64,000 bases of DNA from Petrolisthes cinctipes (Eukaryota > Arthropoda > Malacostraca > Decapoda > Porcellanidae). The notes under the pieces were generated by a model. It worked only from the letters and a program-made list of their open reading frames with translations, made no database searches and was not told where the DNA came from. Position numbers and translations under genes: made by a program. This document shows positions 23,098 through 34,613 of this stretch, piece by piece. The stretch lies in NCBI GenBank assembly GCA_033782935.1, contig JAWQEG010001349.1:482501-546500 (forward strand), in the 5' to 3' direction. Position 1 is the stretch's first letter. Each line of letters begins with the position of its first letter.

Positions 23098-24907
23098 TCG
23101 CTCTATCACGCTACCCGCCTGGCCCCCCAGGCATTAAAGCTTTATTTAATAGAAGGCCAGTTCACAATGTTGGTAAGGTTCATAATAAGGAAGATATTAA
23201 CAATGAAGACATGTATAGTAACCGAAAAATAGACCTTAAGACATAGGCACACCTTGTACATAAATGAACATAGATAGTATCATTAATACATGAATATTAA
23301 TACATTGTCACATAAAAATTATCTTAAAATTAATGTGTTTAGCTAGGTGCATGTTATTGTGTGTATATAAGCTAACCTATGCTAAAGGTTCACACATTAA
23401 TAAGGGGGCCGTGTTGCTAGGCTGTGACATAACAGTCCTATTTTGTTCAATACAACATAATTCAGTATACCTCAATAGTTCGTTCTTGTACAATACATAA
23501 ATATGATAGTACATGGCAGAAAGATAAGACAGTGGATAATAAACATTGGTACTCAGTTTTATTTTGATCAATATGTGGAGGAATCAAATTATATAATAAG
23601 GATGATTGAAGCCTATTCTCCTTGAATAACATAATAGTTGCACTTTTTCCGAAACAACTGTTAATGAGATGTTAAACAAGTCGACTTTAAATGAAATAGG
23701 GTGAAAGGTGGAAAAGCTTATGTCATGTTGTCAAGCACGTTTATGTTTATTAGGTAAGGTAACGATCCCCTTGGATCGTATTTCCTATGAGTCCGTTTCT
23801 TTATAGTAGCCTGTAACCATACCATGTGTAGTGTGATTAGGGTAAATTAATGTTAATTGTGTACCAGCAGGTAAGTATAGATAGTGGAAATTAAAATTGA
23901 TGATGAAAAGAGATATTGATTAGTAATAGATATGAATGTACATGCATATAGGGCTTGATTAGTATTACTTTGATTCCAAGCAAGTGGAGATTTTGCATCC
24001 TTAGGAGATTTATATGGAACTTAAATGCAAAGAAATATGCAAGACAAACATCTATGAAGATATGCAACATGGCACTTGAAGTGTTGTGTGTCACTGATGA
24101 CATCATCACTAAGTATAATACTTATTGGATGAAAATCGAATGTGAAAGGATTACTTCCATTTTCATAGGGAATTGGTGAAGTACGTAGCTTGGGAAAAAC
24201 ATTTTATCTTTTATGTGAATAATAATGGGATTATGATCTTCTAGTAATATACTACGCATGAATGTATAATAATATACCAAGAAGGTGGATGAAGATAATA
24301 AGTAAGATGGTATTTCATCATTGATTATACCATTATATTTCGTAGCTGTTGGAGTGTTAATAATTGTGAGTTAATCTTACCTTAATCGCAGTAAATATTC
24401 TCTTAAGAAATAAATGGTTGTCATTTCTCTCTGTTCCTCACCTGCAATTCATTTCCTGCTAATTCACAGAAATAAATAGAAGCCTAAAACATGATATGAT
24501 TATTCCATATATGTAGTTCTTTTCATTCGTTGATCATGTAAGGTTATATAAATCGTATTTAATTTATGTGCAATGATTTGCACTCTAATACAGTATATAC
24601 CTGTTACTTTATCTTATCTTGATTTGCAACGGCTTGTCCCGCAACCTTTTTATTTATGGGATAATGCTTGTATATTACTATCTAAGCCTTACCAAATAGT
24701 GTTGATGAAATTCCGCTTAAAATATCCCAATCACGCTCTGGGCTGTGATGATGGTTCTAAGCCATTATTTTTTTTTTTGTATAATAAGCGAGCAATATTA
24801 CTTGAGTCGCTGAATTCCTTCCTAGGGCACCCAATGGTGAAAGGACACCTTAGAATATAATACATGTAAATTGGGAACTTCATTTGTGTGATACCTGTCA
24901 AACAAAA
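23098..24907. other. Gypsy-G 3' internal region, nothing recognised
   Basis: About 1.8 kb between the last ORF and the 3' LTR, AT-rich, with only short frames on both strands. It may be 3' UTR or a decayed env-position region; I see no motif. Confidence 0.5.
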
Positions 24908-25180
24908 CTAGTGTATCATTAAATACCTTATCTGTACCCACTGCTCAACGGCAGAAAATTTATGTAATAAGTCAGATACCTTATAAAAATTAATGATAAT
25001 ATCGTTCTTCCCCAATATTTTATTATTTCCTTTTTCTCTTTTCAACTGTTTGATAAAATTGGAAACGAGAGCTCTCAGAATGTAGACGTCATCTTTATCC
25101 GCTTGACGCACTTCGTCGGAGCTAATAGCCGCTGCGAGTATAAACACGAAAACCGTTATATAGGTTGATGTGGGCCACAT
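24908..25180 (-). other. 90-codon ORF with a signal-peptide-like start
   Basis: Begins MWPTSTYITVFVFILAAA followed by a charged segment (ISSDEVRQADKDD): a hydrophobic stretch of about 12 residues with a small-residue end, like a secretory signal. It sits 3' of integrase, where some Gypsy elements carry env. It is short and ends near 24908. I recognise no envelope family; function is unknown. Confidence 0.35.
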
Positions 25181-25480
25181 CCGTAAGAAAAATTATTATA
25201 TATCATTGAAAACCGATCGGAGTTTTTGTTTATAATGGTTTATATTATTATTATCAATAGTAGGGATAAAATTACTAGGAAGAGGAATTGTTACTGTTCA
25301 AGAGATATTGATTGGTTTCATATGTTGGGTTGTTGCGCGCTTTTACCAATTTCTTTATTCTCTTTACATAAACAATATCAACCGCCTGGTAAAATTATGC
25401 ATTATTATAGGTTTATTACCTACTAAAGAAGTGTGAAGATTCGATCGGGTACCCGTTATCACTTGGAGTGAACATATTGA

Positions 25481-25680
25481 GTTATTTGTTTTATTATGTC
25501 GGCGATTACGCAATATTTCCATGCAAGCTCATAATTTGTTTTGTTATGTTGGCAATCACGCATTATATTCATGCAAGCTCATAATTTGTTTTGTTATGTT
25601 GGCAATCACGCATTATTTTCATGCAAGCTCATAATTTGTTTTGTTATGTTGGCAATCACGCATTATATTCATGCAAGCTT
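25481..25680. repeat. Four tandem 50-bp units
   Basis: ATGCAAGCTC recurs at 25521, 25571 and 25621, and ATGCAAGCTT at 25671, an exact 50-bp period; the first unit is the most diverged. It lies in Gypsy-G, just downstream of the integrase remnant in sense direction. Because 50 is not a multiple of three, the expansion breaks any frame through it. Confidence 0.92.
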
Positions 25681-25689
25681 GTAGATCGT

Positions 25690-26330
25690 TTTGTACATCA
25701 TGATGAAATTGTTGAAATGCAACTCACTGTCGTTCAGTGTAGTTGTCCACGTTGTATCATGGCTTCTGTGTGGCAATTTTATATCATATGAAAGACGTAT
25801 CCATACGCCATATAGTATTTCATGTGGAGTTTTTCCCTTTATTTCCGTATTTTGTAGTGTTTATTGACCGTCATATCGATGCAGTCTTCCCATGTGGAGG
25901 GATTTTCCTTGTTTCTGTGCCACGAAGTACTTCTAGTATTTTTACGGTGCTGCCGTTTTGTTAACCCATTAAATGCTGGGAGATATGGTAATACAAACGT
26001 TTGCTTAATGTCGTAGAAATCAGATACCTTTTATAATATCGAGACATGTATATGGTCATATAAAGTTGGTTTTTATATATATGTGCACTTACCTTTGCGG
26101 TTTTTATCATAGTGTTGCCGCCACCAAATATCTACAAAATGGTTAACCATTGGTAATAACTTATTTGCGTCCTGATTCGGAATTGGTAAGGAAAGTAGAT
26201 CTATTCCTACTACGTTCCATGATTCCTCCAGGATTAGGGATTCCCGTCATGGAACAGGTCCAAATGTATGGCCTTTATTTGCATTGTCTGCTTCGCACTG
26301 AGCGATATATGTGTTTCATCATCTACCCTT
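25690..26330 (-). pseudogene. Gypsy-G integrase remnant
   Basis: Minus-strand frames with stops. Recognisable pieces are GHTFGPV, then WNVVGIDLLSLPI (the first catalytic Asp of the D,D35E core), MVNHFVDIWW, and later a degenerate region with TKRQHRKNT. Integrase joins element cDNA to host DNA. The zinc-binding HHCC module cannot be read confidently. Confidence 0.65.
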
Positions 26331-26769
26331 AGTTTATGCTAATGGTGTATTGTATGGAGAGTGGTCAGGTACCTATCTCTCCCAGGATGCCTTGCTGCTG
26401 TATTATGATATAAGGGTAATTAATACTGAGGGAATCATTATGTGTTGTATCACTATTTGATTGTTTTTTCGTCACGTTTCCTAAGTTTTCTGTAAATAAT
26501 ATCATCATGAAGGGAAAATATATTTAAGTGACTGGGTAATTTTGGGCCATTATTTTCATCCTCAGTTTTTAATGAATATTTTATTACATTCATCATAGAA
26601 TTGTTTGCTAATGTTTACGAACCGCATTAAGGTCAAAGTCCATGGGTGTCCTCGGAACTAAAAGGACAAGATGACTGTTTAAGGGATCTACTACTTTATT
26701 AATCGTCCTAAAAGATAGTTAATATCAATATGCGGGAGAAATTCCTGAATTGTTAGACATTATCTGGCT

Positions 26770-26960
26770 AATTTTCCCGTTAGGGTTTGAGGTTATAGTA
26801 AGCCAAGGATCGTTTGATAATTTGCGAAAACATGTAAAGGATAGCCTAATATGATTTCTCTCAAAGTACGAAGTGCCCATAATATTGCTTAAGTTTCCTG
26901 TTTTGTTACAGAGTAACGAGTAATCTGCGTACTTAATATTCTCTAAGCATAAGTACATAC
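26770..26960 (-). pseudogene. Gypsy-G RNase H remnant
   Basis: In one minus frame: RYSVTKQET, then AILWALRTLREIILGYPLHV, then NYQTILGLL and LTGKLAR. This is the Ty3/Gypsy RNase H pattern (E-x-E/A-I-x-W-A-L, DHQ replaced by NYQ). Two in-frame stops are present. A competing open frame over the same bases (26725-27030) is a shadow. Confidence 0.75.
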
Positions 26961-27282
26961 CTGACATAGACCCGTAGCTATCTCTTACATAAGTACAGCG
27001 CCTTAGCCTACTGAGGAAGCATCTGTACACTCCATAAAAGACAATGAATATTTGGGAACGTAAGAATTGAAGCTTACATTAATTAACCTTTATTAATTCA
27101 AAGCTTAGCTGTTTTTCTGGCATCCATACAAAATTTGTATCTTTCTCGAGGGGATTATTTAGGTGTTTAGTTACTTGGGAAAATACTTTACAAAGATTCT
27201 ATATAAGAACATAAGACCAAGAATGATTTTATGTTAGTAACATTTATTTAGAATAGTGAATACTCTCATTGCTCGTATTTTA

Positions 27283-27678
27283 TCAGATTGTGTATGGAGC
27301 ACAGGGGCGGTTAAATGGATAACCTAAAATTATAATTTCCTGGTAAGAAAATGAGACATAGACATTTAAAGTTTGAGGCCTACCTAATGTAATTTCTGTA
27401 TAACCTTCGTTATAGTTACTTACTATGAAAATAATCAAATCGTTTAGATTAGCGATGACTACGTTATTAATAAAACCAATACGAAAATTGATCATATGCT
27501 GAAATGTGGATGAAGCATTACATAAACCAAATGGTCTACGAATGTATTCATAATAACCATGGGAAGTATTAAATGTTGTAATGGGTTGAATTTTATCATC
27601 TAATGTTACTTGCCAGTTTCCACTGACCAAGTCTAATGTGGAGAATATCATAGGTTTTGTTTCACCAATGTTAGACAA
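27283..27678 (-). pseudogene. Gypsy-G reverse transcriptase remnant
   Basis: Clear Ty3/Gypsy RT palm: FSTLDLVSGNWQVTLDD, then YYEYIRRPFGLCNASSTFQ, which is diagnostic for the clade. The catalytic box is lost: ANLNDLI stands where YLDDI/YVDDI is expected. No fingers region can be read cleanly upstream, and a poly(T) run at 27703-27726 interrupts it. Confidence 0.88.
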
Positions 27679-28719
27679 AACATCTTAAAGGAGGGAGGGA
27701 ATATTTTTTTTTTTTTTTTTTTTTTTGTGTAGCATTATTTATTTTTTCTGCAATCAATGACTGGCCTAAAATCACCATTATTTGTTTCTTGAAACCAAAA
27801 ACATTGGGCTGTTAAAATGGGAAATAGAATTCTTAATAATGCCTTCATCCATCATTTCATTTAATATTTCGTTTACCACTTTCTGTGTACTATGCGGTAC
27901 GGTAGTCTATATGCTCGAGTAAATGGGTTAAGGAGATGTTAGAGTAATGGTATATATATATATATATTTTTTTTAAATAATTCACCAGGTAGGGCAATCG
28001 CATTTTAATATGTGGCTAGTATAGTGATGAGATTATCACGATAAAGTGGAAAATCGCGTCCACTGACCAAATTTCTAAGTTGCTCGTACGTGACTATCTA
28101 TTTATATCCTTCGGTAAGAACCGATACAATATTTCCTTGTGGTATTGGTCTAACTTCCACCTGTACAGATCACATAGATATGTTCCTTTCTTTACATGAA
28201 TATTGGTAAATGGTTTATTAATATCAGTGACATTTTCACTGTTTACATTAGTTAAGTAAATTAATCCCTGGTTATATATTATTTTACTAGTTCTATTAAG
28301 GATAGAACGGTAGTTTGTGGCTGTACATGAGATGGAAGATGTACCTTCAATTTATGGACGAAATTTGGAGTTAATATATTTTTATATGCAGCAGTGGCCT
28401 TTATGATAATGGGGTTATTTCCCTCATTTTCAATACGTATAGGGTTAACATTACCTGGACTTATATATTTTGGCCTGGACAATCCTGTATTTGAATACAT
28501 TAATTCCTAAAATGTATTATTTTATGTTTAGGGTTTATTATTATGGTTTGTTTAATAAGGTATGATAAACCTAGTTTATAATTTCGTATTATATAAAATT
28601 CATTATGAATATGGTTAGTTCGCTTGGCTAACCGTACAGGAAGGGTTAAAGTGTCCCTAATACCTGTAATTTATTGCCTGTCATGGTTGACCATTCTATG
28701 TCACCTGTTCAATCTTGGT

Positions 28720-28857
28720 TTATAAATGCCGCTGGGGACCTAATTTGCTCAATTTGTTAAAGGAATTATCCGATAACAAGGAAACTGCGGCGCCTGTGTC
28801 TATCATTAAGGGGGTGTTACTATTTGATACTAGGACAGGGAATTATAGTATATTATT
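28720..28857 (-). pseudogene. Gypsy-G aspartic protease remnant
   Basis: A short minus-strand frame with an intact active-site motif: LMIDTGAAVSLLSDNSF. It ends in a stop at 28720 after LGPQRHL. It lies between gag and RT as expected. It would cut the Gag-Pol polyprotein in an intact relative. Confidence 0.8.
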
Positions 28858-28901
28858 GGTAAATGCGACGACAGGGCCTACAGTTATATTTTCGGTACGT
28901 T

Positions 28902-29471
28902 TTAATATTGTGGCGGTCTCGTTTCATGCATCATATTTCGGCTGTGCCAGTCCCGTTTCATTTTGTTATGGATCATGCATTCATCTAAGGAATGCGACTT
29001 TGACTCATGTAAATGACTGTATTTATGATCACTTTCGTTACAGTGTTTGCAACGTTTTCCCTGTGATTCCCCTTGAGTAGGTGTGGCATCAAAATTAAAA
29101 ATCTTCGTACCCTTGGATTGAGTAATCTGTAATTCACGATGTATGATACGAGATTCCTTCGAATTTAAAGCTAGAGACCCTGATAGTGCAAGTGCTTTTG
29201 CTGGTTCACTTGTAGTTATGTTGTCCGCCTTAGTTTTAATTATTCTCTGAACCCATGATAATGAATGATGTAGTTTACCATCCCCAAAAACAACAATAAG
29301 TGACTGTCTGAATGTAGCATATGACGTTAAATTCTGTGGATTATCTCCCGTATAGTACTTTGAATAATTGTGGGTGGGTAAAATTCTCATTGCTTGCATA
29401 GTAGAGTTAGTGGGGTTAGAAGAAGTTGTTAGAAGAGCAGAGACAGTCGGAGATTGTGGAGGGGTAGCCAT
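28902..29471 (-). CDS. Gypsy-G gag-like ORF
   Basis: 189 codons starting MATPPQSPTVSALLTTSS. A central charged and helical region is followed by a Cys/His cluster CKHCNESDHKYSHLHE...DEC, a degenerate zinc-knuckle arrangement. It follows the 5' LTR, primer site and a leader of about 870 bp, the position of gag. It is shorter than usual for Gypsy gag and may lack domains. It is the longest intact frame left in Gypsy-G. By family knowledge it would form particles and bind element RNA. Confidence 0.65.
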   Translation of the reverse strand: MATPPQSPTVSALLTTSSNPTNSTMQAMRILPTHNYSKYYTGDNPQNLTSYATFRQSLIVVFGDGKLHHSLSWVQRIIKTKADNITTSEPAKALALSGSLALNSKESRIIHRELQITQSKGTKIFNFDATPTQGESQGKRCKHCNESDHKYSHLHESKSHSLDECMIHNKMKRDWHSRNMMHETRPPQY

Positions 29472-30338
29472 TGTTGGAGAAAATACAGGTTAATATAGTA
29501 TACCAGATAGAGGCTTTAATGGGGGTAAGGTTTGGAGAAAGAAAGGAATGTACTCGAATGTGTTGGAACCACAAACGAAACTTAGGGAGGTAGAGGAATC
29601 TAGCTTGGAGGCTAGTGAATCATTATCAGGGATATTCGAAGTTAGTTATGATACCTTTGGATTAATGGGGGATAATATCTTTACTTTTGTTTTAATGTGG
29701 CACTTGTTTTCTGTTGTCTGGGCTGTTAGTGAGGAACCTATTTTCTAACATGTTCGTGGACAAGTGAAAAATAATGTAATGTAACATGTAATGTGTACCT
29801 ACTTTAATTGACTGTAGTTGCAACGACGATGACGACGAGTGGAAGTTTTGTTGGGGCGTTGCCTGACGAGGCGACGATGTGGTGAAGGGGCGACGACCGT
29901 GAAGTGACGAAGCGATGATTAGTTAGCTCACACACTAACACACTAACAGTCGTAATTGGAGTGAAGATGATGAACGTTGACTTGCCTTTTTTTACGAGAG
30001 AATTTACGTATAAGGAGGCGTCAGCGTGGAGGTGATGGAGTGATGGCGTTGTCCTTACGAAAGCATTTACGTAACAGGATCGCCGTAGTGATGAAGTGAT
30101 GATTGTTTGTTGTGAAGTAGATGAGGTTCTCTGTATGTCAGTTGCAGTTATGTTGAAGCAGGTGTTTCTTGTAGGTGAAGAATTTGTGGTTTATCTCCCT
30201 CGTTAGAGGTCGTAAGATTACCCACTGAAGAAATTACTTGAGAGAATTTACAAGCAGATTCCTTCAACTTGTCCTTGAACTATGTTAGTCACTGTACTCC
30301 CGTGAAGTCTTTACCTTGCAACTTGCTCTGTTGCAAAA

Positions 30339-30352
30339 CACCGCTGCCATCA
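30339..30352 (-). other. Gypsy-G primer-binding site (tRNA-Leu type)
   Basis: Three bases after the 5' LTR in sense, TGATGGCAGCGGTG complements the 3' end of a tRNA-Leu ending CACCGCTGCCA plus CCA, with one mismatch (TGA for TGG). It confirms minus-strand orientation. Confidence 0.6.
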
Positions 30353-30355
30353 AAA

Positions 30356-30942
30356 TGTACCAGTCCTAATTTGATCTCTTCGAAGAATATGGTACATTAC
30401 CTTGCTCTGGAGTTGTAGTAGGTTGTGGTAGTAGTTGTTGTTGTGGTATTAGGTAGCGAGCTCGGCGTTGTGATGGTGTTCTTAGGTAAGTGACTTCACA
30501 AGTTTCTTTAGGCTTAATTTATTTATACATACTTATCTCTATACAGGGAATTATATTTGATGCCTTGTCTGATATGCCTGTGTCTCTCTCTTATGGAGAC
30601 AGGTTATAGCCCTGGGAGTCAGTTTAGGAAATCCTACATATTAGTTCAACTTCACTGCTTATATACATTCTCTATTGGGGAGTTCCTGGTACTTTTAAAA
30701 AGGGGTGGCGTTTATTTAAGCTCCACCCAATTCTCCTCTCTCTCTCTCTCCCTCTTGCTTTCTCTCCCTTTCTCTCTCTCTCCCACTTTCTCTCTCTCTC
30801 CCACTTTCTCTCCCTCTCTCTCTTGAGTTTAGAGATGACAGTGAGAAATTGTAGGGTAAAATGGGTACCCTCTTGTGTTTGTGTTCGTCTGGTGGTGTCT
30901 TGTTGTTTATGTTACATGTTGTTGTTAGAAGGGTCTTGTACA
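30356..30942 (-). repeat. Gypsy-G 5' LTR
   Basis: 587 bp; promoter-bearing LTR in sense orientation. Nearly identical to 22509-23097 (one C/T difference near 30897 and a 2-bp (CT)n length change). Confidence 0.95.
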
Positions 30943-31799
30943 GTTTGAAGCACTACTAATTATGTAATTATTAGTTTAATCAGTGTTCTGTATAATATGT
31001 CGAGAAGGTTAACTGACTGCAAATATACTTCGTCTCCTGAACAAAAATAACTTTTACTAAACTTAGTGTTGAGTATACATTCGGCATCCTGTTTCATATG
31101 AAGCAACACTGTCTCGAATATTATTTGGAGCAGTTGCTCGAGAGGACAGGAGTAAAGTTCACATGAGAGAGAGAGAGATTCTAGGTTGTCAGGTTGTAAT
31201 GAATATTTTGTATGATTATGAAATGAAACATATGATCATAGATAAACAAGACTGTGATTCATATTGACTAATAAGTAGATAGTTTATGAGTGTTGTATAA
31301 TATCGTATTAAAATCTTTTGTTGTCTAGTTCGTGCTGTCCGCTCCTCCCCCTTTCTAACTATATCGTTCACTGTGATATTTATTTCACGTAAAACTTTCA
31401 CGCAGTAAATATTTATGTCCGAAAATCACTTTATATAATGTGTCTCTTTATATTTCTATTATTAATATGGATGATTTTAGGAGTGGCTTTTATAGAACTA
31501 ACTTGATTGTCCATCATTAAAACACTCGTTTACTATTTCTCCACCTGTTATCATACTCTAGCTCCCATACTCCCTCTCTCTTCGGTTTTCTTTCTCCTAC
31601 AAACTCTCCGCTCTGTTCTCATTCCAATTCCCGATGTTAATCACCCCCATATTCATGTATAAATAGGTTTCCATATTAAGCAATTCCTGCCATAAAATTT
31701 ACATCACGACTGACATATCAGTAATTCAAACTTCCGACAGACAGCAGTACGATGCCTGCAGTGAAACATGTGTTGATTATTTTCCAGTTTTAACATAAC
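30943..31799. other. AT-rich flank, no gene seen
   Basis: Contains a short (GA)n at 31166-31179 and TATAAATA near 31661. No coding motif on either strand. It may include downstream sequence of the Gypsy-H relic. Confidence 0.5.
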
Positions 31800-31976
31800 A
31801 CCACACATTTAGATATATTTTCAGGGATTGTAGCTGAGAATGAGCTACTTGGAGTTCATGTTGTCTTTCTTTTTCTCTCTCTTCATTTTACTTTTCTTCC
31901 AGTTCAAGCTGATGTTGTCGTTCTTTTTCTTTTAGTTCAATCTGATATTGTCGTTCTTTTTCTTTATCTGCATTTC
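31800..31976 (-). pseudogene. Gypsy-H gag, distal part
   Basis: The continuation of the gag frame at 39722-39408. It reads a highly charged helix with repeated KEKERQHQLELEEK-like units, typical of the coiled coil after the N-terminal domain of many Gypsy gag proteins, then a TAA. The last 12 bases in sense start (31965-31976) are the TSD of LINE-E. The reading frame is continuous across the removed element. Confidence 0.65.
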
Positions 31977-32326
31977 GCGCTCCCCCCTGATCTTTGTTGT
32001 GGTTGAGCCGCACCTGTGAGAGCTCCGTAACTTCTGCTGTTTCTGGGAGATATACGGTGTTTTCGTCATTCTCTATTGGTTGGGAGTTACAGTAGGACTC
32101 AGTGGACAGTGCAGTGCCATCAGTGTATTTTTGAGGTTTTGGACTTAGTCGGTATTTTTTATTAAAAATCTTGGTGGTGCCCCCCTGGTCGAGTTTCCTC
32201 AGATCTGCGCATGCGTGGTGAGAGGGGTGTGACGTAGAGGGGTCGACGTCATGGCTGTGTCATTCTCAGCATTCTGCCAGTGGCTCAGTGACTCAGTGAT
32301 TCGAACATTGTCAGCTGATAGGAGGG

Positions 32327-34613
32327 ATGGAGTATTCAGGGCCAGGAAGTCTGACTGACATTGAAGCGGATTTGGCCTTAAGTGACGAAGACGACGTCTC
32401 ACATCAGCACTGGCCTGAACTTGTCCCTCACAACCATCGCAAGGGGCCACCTGTTCCTGATGCTGCACCTCGCGCCATGGACCACGCCCCTATCAACACC
32501 AAGAGACGAATGGAACCTGATTCGGATACTAACAGTGACCCAGTATCTCCTGCTGCAAAGAGGCCACCTGTATCTGATGCTGCAAAAACTAGTAGGTGTA
32601 CTGAAGCTGCTACAGTACATGAAGCTCCTGACCCTTCCCTGCCTCGACTCATTAACCTGACTGAACCTTCTGTGGCTGTACAGTCACTCATAAAAGTAAA
32701 GACACCCCAAGGCAAGCCACCTTTTAAGTGGTGTGATATTGGTTCTGGTAACATTGTACAGCTGGTCAGAGCCTTGATATTTGACACGATTATAAACTGT
32801 TAGGTAGATACGGGGGAAATGGAAGCGTGTGTTAGTGGTATCAACACTTGACACATGTAATATAAAGGTATTCACATTTGCTTCATTTAATAAAGAGCAT
32901 TCTGGTTCATGATTCTTTTTCAATTATTGTGTAAGTATTTTTCAGCGTTTAGTGCTTGATGATAACCATTGAATATTATACGAAAAGATACCGTATACAA
33001 TAATATTACCTCGGTTGTTTTTGTGTTACATCATAATATTAAAAACTTAATCTTACTATTAATGATGTTAATAATTGACACGAATATCGGTATATAAATA
33101 ATTGATAACCGGGTGTATTTTCGTACTTTTATTAAAGCTTCCACTCATTTTTCACCTCCCCAAGAATAATTTCTCACCTCTCTTGTATAGACACCCGCCC
33201 TACCCTCCTCAAATCCCTCCTTACTTCTCCCTCCCACCAGTGAATGGTTCGAGCGAGCAGAGCTCACAACTAGTGTTTCGGGGTTATCTCGGCCAACATT
33301 GACAACGCTGGGTGGGCCTCACGGGAGTGTGAACGTCAGAGGTGGTGTGGTGTGGGTTGTGTTTGGAGGAAGGTTGGTTTGCTCGAAACATTATCCCAAC
33401 TCATGCTTCGTCTTATCTACCATTAGTTACAAATGTGTCGAGCAAATCAACTTCATCTCTCAAGCGCCATCACTGACGTCACGTACACTGTTGCCAGAAC
33501 CGATATCACAAGTATAAGAAGATGACTGGCCTGTGGGGGTCTTAATTTTTATGAGTGACTGTACCTCTTATTCCTGCATTTGCACCCCGTGAGGAATATG
33601 TCAAGCTTGTCTTTAGGGACAATCCAGAGGTAGAAGTGAAGCTTCGATGGCTATCTGAGGTCACGAAAATGTTCACCCTGAATCGTGAGTTGGCTGAAGT
33701 CAAGATGTCTGCAGTCACCTCTTGATTTGTGTATATTGCAAGACGTCGTCAGGATGTTATTGATGGGGTGAAGGGTGGTGAGGTATTGTCTCTCTCACTT
33801 GATATTCAGGACTCCTTAGAAAGACCTCGTAAGTTCCCTTAATACCTCGTCACTCGGTACCCCGTTGGTGTTGACCCTTCATTAGCAAAGGAACTGCCAG
33901 GTGTCTACCATGTAGGACGTTTTCTACAGGACAGAAAACCTATTAACCGTGTTGTTGTAACTTGGAGCCTCCCAAACCCACCGCCATCCTCTGTTACTTT
34001 TTCATTCCTTCCTTGTTTACCACCATGTGACCTACGTAGAATGCCTGACGAAAAGCCATGGTGCTTCAAATGCTGGGGTATCGGTCACATTTCACGGTAC
34101 TGTTCTGGCCGTGAAAAATGTGCATTTTGTGCTGAGGAACATGACACTCGTTCTTGCCCTCATCGCCGTCCTGCACCACCCACAGCGGCATCGTCATCAG
34201 ACTCGCCACCTCCGCCTGCACCCGACACTTCACAGTGGAAGTGCCCACGGTGTCATGAGCCTGGAGTCAACGTGTTGCATGGTTGTACCAGACGCTCACG
34301 CCCTGCATCAAACCAGTATGTTGTACAGCCACAGTCACCGCCACCACCCCCACCCCCACCCCCACCCACCGTTGCTGCCTCCTCGCAAGTGTCTACACTT
34401 CGTGATGCTGTAGAATCCCTCTAGTCTCGGTGTGCCTCACTTATATCACGTTTTGAAGCTATTGAATCTCGTTTAGACAGCATTGAGACTCAATTCAATA
34501 GTCTTGTATCTCTTGTATCCTCTTTTGCTACTCGTCTCGAGAAAGTTACCAAACCCCCTGACACCAGTGCCTCCTCGTCTGGTCACCGTTCTTCCAAGGG
34601 AACTGTTCGATAA
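32327..34613 (+). pseudogene. LINE-E ORF1 (gag-like, CCHC), interrupted by M2
   Basis: Starts MEYSGPGSLTDIEADLALS, matching the LINE-A start. After M2 (32681-33561) it resumes at PLIPAFAPREEYVKLVF; removing M2 and one TA restores the frame exactly. CCHC clusters are intact: CFKCWGIGHISRYC, then CAFCAEEHDTRSCP. The C-terminal proline tract and coiled-coil-like segment (FEAIESRLDSIETQFNSL) follow. In-frame stops: TGA 33723, TAA 33840, TAG 34422. The final TAA is at 34611. An RNA-binding role is known for the family. Confidence 0.88.
32681..33561. mobile_element. MITE-M copy M2 in LINE-E ORF1
   Basis: 881 bp with the M1 termini (CAGTCACTCATAAAA inverted at both ends) and TA on each side (32679-32680, 33562-33563). 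It keeps about 96 bases of the left arm joined straight to most of the right arm (from GAGCCTTGATATTTG), so it is an internal-deletion derivative of an M1-like element without spacer or long hairpin. No transposase. Confidence 0.93.

Larger units (their letters stand above)
22509..30942 (-). mobile_element. Gypsy-G: LTR retrotransposon with both LTRs
   Basis: Two direct repeats (22509-23097 and 30356-30942) start TGTACCAG and end CTTGTACA in plus orientation, giving TG...CA termini. GTTT flanks both outer ends (22505-22508, 30943-30946). Between them, on the minus strand and in Ty3/Gypsy order, lie a tRNA primer site, gag, protease, RT, RNase H and integrase, all broken. The LTRs differ by one substitution and one 2-bp indel by my reading, so insertion is recent, yet every ORF is degraded. 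The likely reading is a non-autonomous lineage moved by proteins of a relative. Confidence 0.93.

Noticed and set aside
31977..32110. Minus-strand frame upstream of the Gypsy-H coiled coil (ENDENTVYLPETAEVTE)
   Set aside because: It lies inside the LINE-E 5' UTR on the wrong side of the TSD; the true continuation is at 39408.
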